From an uncultured Prevotellaceae bacterium (lineage in GTDB: Bacteria; Bacteroidota; Bacteroidia; Bacteroidales; Bacteroidaceae): a stretch of DNA of 48,260 nt. The stretch lies in contig USTH01000007.1 of the NCBI GenBank assembly GCA_900557555.1, positions 1-48,260 on the forward strand, given 5' to 3'. Each line of letters starts with the position of its first letter. Position 1 is the stretch's first letter. The notes below the pieces were generated by a model. It was not told the origin of the DNA, made no database searches, and saw only the letters and a list, made by a program, of their open reading frames with translations. Made by a program: the position numbers and the translations under genes. This document shows positions 41,260-48,260 of the stretch, piece by piece.

Positions 41260-44200
41260 ATGAAAAATATATTCAGCAATTATCTTTTAGGTAAGATTTT
41301 CGGTGCGGGTCTGTGCCTTTTCTTCCTTGCTGGTGCTACACCGCTCTATGCTCAGGACGATGTTACCGAGCATGACGGTGACGCAGAAGAGGAAGTGGCA
41401 GTCAAGCGCCCTGTTGTTGCCAAGCTTCCAACTTATCCGATGCGTGAAGTGAAGGGTCTGGTACTTGATGCTGCTACAAAGGCTCCTCTCGCTGGTGTCA
41501 GGGTGCAGTCGCTCAATGACCCTCGTTTCTCGGCCATGACTGGAGAAGATGGCAAGTACACACTCTCTGTTCCTACATTTGAAACTACGTTGTATCTCTC
41601 TACTCCTGAATACAATGCCATTCAGACGGCTATCAAGGAGGGCGAGCAGACTTTGGAGCTCTATAGCTCAGAGTTTAATGCCTTCTATAAGAGTTCGAAT
41701 CAGGTGTTTACCAAGGCTGAGGCATCGGTGTCAAACAGTTCTGCCATTTCGATGGAGACAGATATCGAAAACACCCTCAATGCCAATGTGCTTACCACAA
41801 TGCGTGGCGGAATGCCTGGACAGGGTGCCAACATGCTTATCAACGGTATCACCTCGCTCAACACTGTAACCCAGCCGCTCATCGTTGTTGACGGTGTAAT
41901 TTGGGATGCCCAATATGATAGATATTCTCTCCATCAGGGCTTCTTCAATAATGTGCTGAACACAATTGACCCAGAAGATATCGATAAGGTGAGGATTATC
42001 AATACCGGTACTGCTCTGTATGGTGCCAAGGGTGCTAATGGTGTGATTGAAATCACTACCAAACGTGCCAAGGAACGTGCCACACGCATCAACGTGCGCT
42101 TGTATGGTGGTTTTGAAACCCGTCCTAATACCATTGACGTTCTCAATGGTCCACAATACCGCAACTATATGTCGGACATTCTCGGAACCTTTACTCCGAG
42201 CGATGGTTCTTCAACCACTTCTGCGTTGCAGAGCATTGCTTCACAGCCGTTCATGAACGAGGATCCTACGTACACATATTACAAGTTGTACCACAACAAT
42301 TCTGACTGGCAGCATGGCTTGTATCAGTCTGCCTTTACACAGAACTACCGTGTCAATGTACAGGGAGGTGACGACATAGCTCTGTATGGTCTTTCTCTTG
42401 GCTACACCACTTCGGATGCAACAGCAAAGAAGAACGACTTCAGCCGTCTGAACATCCGTTTCAACACAGATGTAATCTTGTCAAGCAAACTTGATGCATC
42501 ATTCGACATTTCCTATGGCCGTACCACGTACAACCTTCGTGACAACGGCTGGGCGCAGAACTACAAGACTTCAAACATGGCCTCGCCTAACGTATTGGGT
42601 GCCATTATTCCATCGATGATAAGCATTACAGATTACTTCCTCTATTGGGACGAGGCAACTAAGTCAAACAAACTTGGCGAAAACAAAGCTGTATATTCAG
42701 GTAAGACATATACAGACAACAACAACCCGTTCAGGTTCAGCGAGGATTATGGGACGGACGCATTGGCCAACCCGTACTGGATTTTGCACAACGGTGAGGG
42801 TAATAACAAGAACTATCAGGAGCAGACCCAGTTCTCGCTCAATGTTAATCCGCGTTATCAGCTTACCCCCTGGCTTCAGATTGGCGACCGTTTCAGCTAT
42901 GGCATCAACCGTGTGTCAGAACTTTATTACCTGCCTTATGACGGAACTCCAAGCAAGTTCGCAGAGGGCATTGGTACAATCTCAAGTGTTGTAAAGTCGC
43001 AGTTTGCTGACGAGACCACTGTGTTCAACAATCTCTATGCATCTTTTGACAAGAAATTTGGTGCACACTCTGTCAAGGCTACAGCTGGTTTCCGTCTTGC
43101 ATCGTATGGCTACTCAATGAGCTATGTTTCTGGTTACAACAACACCAACGACAAGATGCCAAACGTCTCAGAATCTCTCCAGTATCTCACTTACGGTGGT
43201 ACTAAGGACAACTGGATGAACCTTGCATATTATCTTGATGCAAGCTACATTTACAAGAACCGCTACTATATCAACGGAACGTTTACTGCAGAAGCATCTT
43301 CACGTTTCGGTGAAAACACCAAGGAGGGAGTAAAACTCTTCGGCACCAATTGGGGTCTGTTCCCATCATTGCAGGCAGGTTGGTTGATATCCTCTGAGCC
43401 ATGGTTTGATGTGCCGGTAGTGAACTTCCTGAAGATTGCTGCAGGTTATGAAGAGTCTGGTAATGACAATATCGACTACTATGCATCACGTACGTACTTC
43501 GAAATTCAGAAATATCTTGGTGCCGCAACGTCATTGAATCTTGCAAACATCTCCAATTCCAAGATTCAGTGGGAAACGACCCGCCGCTTCAACATCGGCC
43601 TTGAGACCTCACTGCTTAACAACCGTGTAAGTCTCGGCGCAAATGTATATTTCAGCAAGACCTCTAATCTTCTTGCAAAAGTAAACCTTGATTACCTCAC
43701 TGGTCTCAAGTCAATGTGGGCAAACTCTGGCGAGATGACAAACAAGGGCTTTGACGTCAATGCCAATGTCGCCATTGTTAATACCAAGGACTTCAAGTGG
43801 AAGGCAGGATTCTCGATAGGTCATTATACCAACGAAATCAAGAAGCTTCCTTCGTCAACCATCACTACCTATAACCTTGCGGCCGATGGCTCAAAGGAGA
43901 GTGTTTACAAAACCATCAAGGGCTACACCTCTTCCATCTATGGCACAGACAACATCCTCACTACAGTGGGTGAAGCCGCTGGTGTGTTCTACGGTTACAA
44001 GACCAAAGGTGTCTTCGCAACAGATGCAGAGGCCGCCAATGCAGGCAAGTACGGTTATCTTCGTTATCCTACCGGTTTTGCTGGTGATTCTTACCGTAAC
44101 TTCAAGGCTGGTGACGTACACTTCGTTGACCAGAACGGTGACGGTTGGATTTCAGAGGCCGACAGGGTCAAGATTGGTGATGCTAACCCTGAACTGTACG

Positions 44201-44685
44201 GTAACATCTTTACCTCTTTCACTTGGAAGAAGTTCCGTCTTGACGCTATCTTCAAATATTCTATCGGTAACGACGTGTTCAACTATCAGCGTTCACAACT
44301 CGAGGGAGGCTGCAACCTGTGGAACCAATCAAAGGCTATGGCTAACCGATGGACCTATGAAGGCCAGAAGACCAGTGTGCCTCGTGCCGTATTGGCAGGT
44401 TCTTCAGAGTGGGTAAACAACGAACGCTTCTCTGACCGTTGGATTGAAGACGGTTCTTTCCTTAAGCTTAAGAATATCCGTTTGACATACGACCTTCCGC
44501 TTTCTCTGACATGGCTTCAGGGCTTTGCAGTCTGGGCAGAGGCCAACAATGTGTTTACAATCTCAAAATACACTGGTTCAGATCCAGAGAGTTCGTGCAG
44601 CAACGGAGTCCTTTATAGAGGCATTGACGCTGGTTTGCTTCCAGTATCACGCAGCTTCAACTTCGGTGTAACTGTTAATCTGTAA
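41260..44685 (+). CDS. SusC/RagA-family TonB-dependent transporter (second unit)
   Basis: A 1141-residue outer-membrane transporter. The signal peptide ends near residue 31 (LYA|QD). An acidic stretch (DDVTEHDGDAEEEVAV) not found in the first SusC comes next, then the carboxypeptidase-like domain (about 65-130). The plug has TTMRGGMPGQGANMLINGIT, QPLIVVDGVIWD and GAKGANGVIEITTKRA; the barrel ends RSFNFGVTVNL. A DQNGDGWISEAD loop near 965 parallels that of the first SusC. The two SusC proteins are clearly diverged, so this is not a recent duplication. Seven bp upstream of its SusD. Confidence 0.95.
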   Translation: MKNIFSNYLLGKIFGAGLCLFFLAGATPLYAQDDVTEHDGDAEEEVAVKRPVVAKLPTYPMREVKGLVLDAATKAPLAGVRVQSLNDPRFSAMTGEDGKYTLSVPTFETTLYLSTPEYNAIQTAIKEGEQTLELYSSEFNAFYKSSNQVFTKAEASVSNSSAISMETDIENTLNANVLTTMRGGMPGQGANMLINGITSLNTVTQPLIVVDGVIWDAQYDRYSLHQGFFNNVLNTIDPEDIDKVRIINTGTALYGAKGANGVIEITTKRAKERATRINVRLYGGFETRPNTIDVLNGPQYRNYMSDILGTFTPSDGSSTTSALQSIASQPFMNEDPTYTYYKLYHNNSDWQHGLYQSAFTQNYRVNVQGGDDIALYGLSLGYTTSDATAKKNDFSRLNIRFNTDVILSSKLDASFDISYGRTTYNLRDNGWAQNYKTSNMASPNVLGAIIPSMISITDYFLYWDEATKSNKLGENKAVYSGKTYTDNNNPFRFSEDYGTDALANPYWILHNGEGNNKNYQEQTQFSLNVNPRYQLTPWLQIGDRFSYGINRVSELYYLPYDGTPSKFAEGIGTISSVVKSQFADETTVFNNLYASFDKKFGAHSVKATAGFRLASYGYSMSYVSGYNNTNDKMPNVSESLQYLTYGGTKDNWMNLAYYLDASYIYKNRYYINGTFTAEASSRFGENTKEGVKLFGTNWGLFPSLQAGWLISSEPWFDVPVVNFLKIAAGYEESGNDNIDYYASRTYFEIQKYLGAATSLNLANISNSKIQWETTRRFNIGLETSLLNNRVSLGANVYFSKTSNLLAKVNLDYLTGLKSMWANSGEMTNKGFDVNANVAIVNTKDFKWKAGFSIGHYTNEIKKLPSSTITTYNLAADGSKESVYKTIKGYTSSIYGTDNILTTVGEAAGVFYGYKTKGVFATDAEAANAGKYGYLRYPTGFAGDSYRNFKAGDVHFVDQNGDGWISEADRVKIGDANPELYGNIFTSFTWKKFRLDAIFKYSIGNDVFNYQRSQLEGGCNLWNQSKAMANRWTYEGQKTSVPRAVLAGSSEWVNNERFSDRWIEDGSFLKLKNIRLTYDLPLSLTWLQGFAVWAEANNVFTISKYTGSDPESSCSNGVLYRGIDAGLLPVSRSFNFGVTVNL

Positions 44686-44692
44686 AAATATC

Positions 44693-46981
44693 ATGACGAT
44701 GAAAAGAATTTCAATTATATCACTGTTTTCGCTTGTCTTGTCTGCCTGCATGTTGACAACATCATGTGATGACATGCTTACTCCAGACATGGATCGTTAT
44801 GCCAAGGAGGATAAGTTTGGACAAGACTCAATTTATTCTGCGCTGGGTGTGTTGCGAAGCATCCAGAGAGTGGCAGAGCGCACCATCATTCTTGATGCGA
44901 GCCGCAGTGACATGGTTAAGGGCGGAGCATATACAACAGATTCCATCAACGACCTTGTCAACTTCAATAATCCCCAAGATGGCTCGTCTGCACTATGCAA
45001 TGTTGCTGACTATTACCACATTGTAAACTCCTGCAACTTCTATCTTGCCAATGTTGATACGACCATTACCGTAAACGGCAAAAAGGAGATGCTCAAGGAG
45101 TGGGCACAAGTACAGTCTATGCGTGCATGGGCCTACATTCAATTGGTACGTAACTATGGTGAGGTTCCTTTTGTGACAGTCCCTGTAGGAAGTACGAGCG
45201 AGGCTGACAAAATCGCTGCTACGGCAGGTAAGGCCAATGCCTCCAATCTGGCTTCTCTGCTCGTGAAGAACGGGTTGGAGTATGCCTATTCTATCCAGTA
45301 TGCTGAGGGTATGCCTAACTATGGCACATTCAACAACGGAACATCATCCTACAGTTCGCAGGAGAACTTGTTCCCTGTAGAGCTGATGCTGGCTGACGCT
45401 TACCTTATGGCGAACGATTATGCTAACGCAGCCAATTACTACTATCAGTACTTCAGATATAATTGTTCTGCAACCCCGACATTCAACAACTGGCAAACGT
45501 TTCGTTGTGCATATACGACAATGAGTATGACCGGACGTGATGATGAGAAGTATGTGAACTCGGGCAGCGCCTCAAACATTTTTGATGGTAGTTCATTGGA
45601 AGACAACATCATTTGTGCAACAAGTGCTACTACGCCTGCAACCGGCCAGACACTTACTCAGATTCAGAATGTGTTCGGATTTAAGACGACCATCTCTGGA
45701 ACAAGCATCTACGGAACTCCTAATGAGCAATATGCACAGCTCGTTCCCTCTAACCAGTATCTTACCACCAGTACTGCACAGCGCTATAATGCCTACACTA
45801 TTGAGGGTGATGTGGTAAAGATGGAAGGTATAGAGCCTGGTGACGGCCGCTTCATTGCTTTCGCTCCCAAGTGCCGACTTAGTGGCGGTTCTACAGAACG
45901 CCTTGTTGGCAAGTTTATGAATGTTGGTGTCCCAAACCAAGGTTATAACTCCAACACGTTTTTTACTCGGGCTTCTATCAACTATTTCATCCAACTTTAC
46001 CGTCTCCCTGTTGCGGTACTCCGCTATGCTGAGGCTGTAAACCGTCTTGGATTTCCTGAACTTGCGTTCGGTATACTTAAAGACGGACTTATCCAGCAGA
46101 ACTTGCCTGAATACGGCACGCTGGATGTTGTAAAGAGTGACAAGAAGTTCGTGAAAATATATGATACAACTGATGGCTCTTTGATAAGAACCGATACTGT
46201 TCCCGGCATTGTTGTCGGCAAGTTGAACAATGATGGACAGTCTGCCAAAGCCGACTACACGGTTGACTCTACAACGTTGGTTTTTGGTGACAAGTATGTA
46301 GGCAATTTCATTCCTAATGAGCCAAACGACAGCATCAAGGGAACAGCTCTGTCTGAAATTCCTGAAGATGTGCAGAATAGTTGGCGTGACGTGGAATACC
46401 TCCTCAATCCAAAGGCATTTACCGGTGGTATGTATTACCTGTCAATGGAAGAGGCCAAGGCTATGACACAATACCCATTCCTCAACTTCTCTGATGCAAT
46501 ATGGTCGGTGGAAACCTCTGTCAACGAGGCTACAGATGCTGGTATCCATTCGCGTGGAAGCGGAATGTGTGCAGGTCGTTATGACACAGTCTACACCTAT
46601 GCAAAGCAAGTGGCAGAGAAGTTGGCAGAGGAGTATGCTCGCCAAAACAATCTCAGCTACGCCGAGCAAAAAGCCTATGCCAAGACTCTTTACAATGGTG
46701 ACGAGTTGTTGGTAACCGACAAGGAGGCTATCAAAAATGCGGTGGAAAATATCATCGTTGACGAACTTGCTCTCGAAACGGCTTTTGAAGGCAATCGCTA
46801 TGGTGACCTTATCCGTATCGCCGGACACAAGAATGAAGCAGGTTATAATGGCACAGACTGGTTCGCCTGGAAGATTGCCCGTCGTAATAACAACTTCACT
46901 GACAACGCAGCTCTCTTTGACGCTTCGCTCAAGGCAAAACTGCTAAACAAGTCCAACTGGTATCTCAGTCTCCCGAAATGA
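44693..46981 (+). CDS. SusD/RagB-family surface lipoprotein, large (second unit)
   Basis: A 762-residue lipoprotein, well above the usual 500-650 for SusD. The signal peptide ends in TTSC and DDMLTPD follows. The SusD scaffold is visible in YYHIVNSCNFYLANVD (about 102-117), EWAQVQSMRAWAYIQLVRNY (about 140-159) and the C-terminal ELALETAFEGNRYGDLIRIA. The extra length is mostly in the middle (about 410-680), with an insertion rich in charged residues before the last helices. It may enlarge the lid over the second SusC. The start is ATG 44693 or 44699. Last gene of the operon. Confidence 0.92.
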   Translation: MTMKRISIISLFSLVLSACMLTTSCDDMLTPDMDRYAKEDKFGQDSIYSALGVLRSIQRVAERTIILDASRSDMVKGGAYTTDSINDLVNFNNPQDGSSALCNVADYYHIVNSCNFYLANVDTTITVNGKKEMLKEWAQVQSMRAWAYIQLVRNYGEVPFVTVPVGSTSEADKIAATAGKANASNLASLLVKNGLEYAYSIQYAEGMPNYGTFNNGTSSYSSQENLFPVELMLADAYLMANDYANAANYYYQYFRYNCSATPTFNNWQTFRCAYTTMSMTGRDDEKYVNSGSASNIFDGSSLEDNIICATSATTPATGQTLTQIQNVFGFKTTISGTSIYGTPNEQYAQLVPSNQYLTTSTAQRYNAYTIEGDVVKMEGIEPGDGRFIAFAPKCRLSGGSTERLVGKFMNVGVPNQGYNSNTFFTRASINYFIQLYRLPVAVLRYAEAVNRLGFPELAFGILKDGLIQQNLPEYGTLDVVKSDKKFVKIYDTTDGSLIRTDTVPGIVVGKLNNDGQSAKADYTVDSTTLVFGDKYVGNFIPNEPNDSIKGTALSEIPEDVQNSWRDVEYLLNPKAFTGGMYYLSMEEAKAMTQYPFLNFSDAIWSVETSVNEATDAGIHSRGSGMCAGRYDTVYTYAKQVAEKLAEEYARQNNLSYAEQKAYAKTLYNGDELLVTDKEAIKNAVENIIVDELALETAFEGNRYGDLIRIAGHKNEAGYNGTDWFAWKIARRNNNFTDNAALFDASLKAKLLNKSNWYLSLPK

Positions 46982-46988
46982 TAACAAC

Positions 46989-47008
46989 AGACCGATAATG
47001 GTCTTTTT
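46989..47008 (+). terminator. first terminator of the FAS1-SusCD operon
   Basis: AGACC and GGTCT pair around GATAAT and are followed by TTTTT. The stem is short (5 bp). It begins 8 bp after the SusD stop. Confidence 0.6.
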
Positions 47009-47020
47009 GAAAAATAAAAA

Positions 47021-47052
47021 AAGCGGTGTTTACTTCAAACACCGCTTTTTTG
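47021..47052 (+). terminator. second, strong terminator of the FAS1-SusCD operon
   Basis: AAGCGGTGTTT (47021-47031) pairs perfectly with AAACACCGCTT (47037-47047) around ACTTC. It is preceded by an A-run and followed by a T-run, so it may work in both directions. Confidence 0.92.
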
Positions 47053-47149
47053 TTCCTATAACGTTTGTACGTCACGATTTGTTTGTACTTTTACAACCGA
47101 TTAGCCAAGGCGCGTTGGCGTGCTGTTATTCTGAGTCGACAGAGCCTTC

Positions 47150-47184
47150 AAAGATGTCATTTACGAGCTAATGACCGATTTGGG
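47150..47184 (+). repeat. 3' fragment of the dispersed element after the FAS1-SusCD operon
   Basis: aagatgtcatttacgagctaatgaccgatttggg matches the right end of the full copies with one or two changes. The left part is missing. No other feature is supportable in 47053-47287. Confidence 0.7.
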
Positions 47185-47287
47185 ATAAACCTGATGGCAG
47201 AAAGAAAGACAGTTTGCAATGGCATAAGAAGATATACGTTACGCGGCCTGACAGTCGATACGATTAAGAAAAACAAACCTTTGTATA

Positions 47288-47662
47288 GTGGCAAAACATA
47301 ATGAATTGGGCAGGTTGGGAGAGCGAGTGGCAGCCAGATTTCTTTTGATGAATGGTTATAGCATCATTGCTTCAAACTGGCGCTATGGCCATAAGGATAT
47401 TGACCTCGTATGCAATAAAGACGGAACAACGGTATTTGTGGAAGTCAAGACACGCGCTACTGACAATTTTGGCACACCAGAAGATGCGGTGGACTATCGC
47501 AAGATGCGCAATCTTGTTAGTGCCGCAAATGTCTATATGATGCGCAATAATGTGGAGGGGCCTGTTCGCTTTGATGTTATTGCCGTGGTGGGGGAGAGAG
47601 AACCATTCAAGGTTACCCACTTCCCTGATGCTTTTAATCCTTACAGCCTTACGGAGCATTGA
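47288..47662 (+). CDS. YraN-family (UPF0102) nuclease-like protein
   Basis: A 124-residue protein with a restriction-endonuclease-like fold. It starts MAKHNELGRLGERVAARFL, then shows NWRYGHKDIDLVC and FVEVKTR, giving the D-(x)n-E-x-K nuclease motif (Asp and the Glu-Val-Lys triplet), and ends with RFDVIAV. UPF0102/YraN proteins are widespread, and their role is unsettled. The start is GTG 47288, which gives exactly the family's N-terminus. Confidence 0.93.
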   Translation: MAKHNELGRLGERVAARFLLMNGYSIIASNWRYGHKDIDLVCNKDGTTVFVEVKTRATDNFGTPEDAVDYRKMRNLVSAANVYMMRNNVEGPVRFDVIAVVGEREPFKVTHFPDAFNPYSLTEH

Positions 47663-47731
47663 CGGTATTCGCTCGGGTTGTTTTGGTCATGTTGCCAAGC
47701 GTAGGCCTGAAAGGTATATGATGACTTTTAA

Positions 47732-47900
47732 ACCCAATTCGGCCATTAGGATTTGTTGTGTTTTGTTTTTTAGAAGAGCAGATGTTGCTTGTCCTTTTCG
47801 CGAATAATAGCGGGCTGTTTTGAGCTAAAAACAAGCAGTAGATGCCTTATAAAAAACAAAAGGCAATAAGAAGTAACAAAATAGATGTCATTTGCGACCT
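47732..47900 (+). repeat. dispersed ~180-bp element, copy D, truncated by an IS
   Basis: It matches the full copies from the left end (cccaattcggccattagg) through the gaataatagcgggctgtt core to gatgtcatttgcgacct. The sequence then switches abruptly at 47900/47901, losing the last ~15 bp of the right inverted repeat. It begins about 70 bp after the YraN stop. Confidence 0.85.
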
Positions 47901-47936
47901 CCTGACTTCGTCACTCAAAAATTCTGTATTTTATAA

Positions 47937-47966
47937 TTGGCTGATAAACAATATTTTGTATCTTTG
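47937..47966 (+). promoter_or_regulatory. transposase promoter within the IS
   Basis: TTG (47937-47939), a 19-bp spacer and TATCTTTG (47959-47966) match the Bacteroidetes consensus. Confidence 0.7.
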
Positions 47967-47989
47967 CGTACCCTCGTTTTGGGGTACGC
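47966..47989 (+). other. hairpin before the transposase start
   Basis: GCGTACCC (47966-47973) pairs with GGGTACGC (47982-47989) and is followed by AAAAGATTTTTT. It covers the transcription start region and could limit transposase expression or block read-through into the element. Confidence 0.55.
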
Positions 47990-48005
47990 AAAAGATTTTT
48001 TAACT

Positions 48006-48260
48006 ATGTTTGTCAAAAGAAAGAAGAATCGGTCTGGAACAACAAGCGTTGTAGTTGCAGAAAAATCAAGGGGCAATTATAAAGAGTTGGTTACTATTGG
48101 CATTGCCAAAGATTCAAGCGAAATAGACAGTCTGGTAAATGCCGGTTATGAATGGATTTCCAGAGAGAATTCGCGCCGCTATCCCCAACTTGACCTTTTC
48201 GGAGAAATACAGATATACCGATACAGGATGTATACACAGCATATCACAACCTGTGGCATG
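48006..48260 (+). CDS. IS1634/IS4-like transposase, N-terminal part (runs off the window)
   Basis: The first 85 codons of an ATG-started frame that is open at the window edge. The N-terminus MFVKRKKNRSGTTSVVVAEK, then YKELVTIGIAKDSSEID and YPQLDLFGE, is the familiar opening of a DDE transposase group common in Bacteroides and Prevotella (usually filed under IS1634/IS4). The last ~20 residues (from IQIYRYRMY) look less like the continuation I expect, so a frameshift cannot be excluded. The catalytic domain lies outside the window. Confidence 0.82.
   Translation, partial: MFVKRKKNRSGTTSVVVAEKSRGNYKELVTIGIAKDSSEIDSLVNAGYEWISRENSRRYPQLDLFGEIQIYRYRMYTQHITTCGM

Larger units (their letters stand above)
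47901..48260 (+). mobile_element. left part of an insertion sequence (IS1634/IS4-like)
   Basis: The insertion begins where repeat copy D breaks off and continues to the end of the window. It contains, in order, a noncoding left end (from cctgacttcgtcactc), a promoter, a hairpin and the start of a transposase. The true terminal repeat and the target duplication cannot be confirmed without the right end. Confidence 0.75.

Noticed and set aside
47065..47301. 78-codon plus-strand frame before the YraN gene
   Set aside because: It starts just after the operon terminator, runs through a fragment of the noncoding element and overlaps the YraN start. No recognisable protein.

Overview
The window comes from a Bacteroidales chromosome, most likely Prevotella or a close relative. 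The evidence is two SusC/SusD pairs, lipoproteins with acidic residues after the acylated cysteine, DUF families typical of the phylum (DUF4924, DUF4834, DUF6029, Omp28), Bacteroidetes-type promoters (TAnnTTTG at -7 with TTG/TTTG about 19-21 bp upstream), few classical Shine-Dalgarno sites, and an IS transposase fragment of a type common in Bacteroides/Prevotella. No tRNA, rRNA or CRISPR array was found.

Layout. 1-2106: an AspT/YidE-type transporter. 2436-10631, minus strand: a housekeeping run (LysE-type exporter, DUF4924, rfbD, prfC, Sua5/YrdC, ClC channel, fmt, DUF486, thioredoxin) plus a possible 39-aa small ORF. 10.7-18.1 kb, plus strand: dnaE with a structured leader, rplS, then a VTC-domain / DUF4956 / DUF2490 envelope module. 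18.6-21.5 kb: a tiny repeat-bearing lipoprotein, mtaB and a family 2 glycosyltransferase. 21.8-25.2 kb, minus: DUF4834, pssA-psd (phosphatidylethanolamine synthesis), a MarR regulator and a GH25 lysozyme. 25.4-26.5 kb: a chorismatase/RidA-like protein. 26.6-30.4 kb, minus: a four-gene envelope thiol-redox operon (TlpA, cysteine-containing DUF6029 barrel, Omp28, secreted protein with a sorting-domain-like tail). 30.4-31.2 kb: an 800-bp regulatory gap with three 22-bp-spaced palindromes and three GATGTCAGA repeats.

31.2-47.0 kb: the most notable locus, a probable single operon of about 15.8 kb arranged FAS1 lipoprotein - SusC - SusD - FAS1 lipoprotein - SusC - SusD. It ends in two terminators and contains no glycoside hydrolase, protease or dedicated regulator. 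Its two tandem units look like outer-membrane import machines in which fasciclin lipoproteins take the place of SusE/F-like surface binders. The substrate cannot be read from the sequence.

47.3-48.3 kb: a YraN-family protein and the left end of an IS element.

A second structural theme is a dispersed, non-coding element of about 180 bp with imperfect terminal inverted repeats. Four near full-length copies and four fragments lie between genes, nearly always just 3' of a gene. One copy is interrupted by the IS element.
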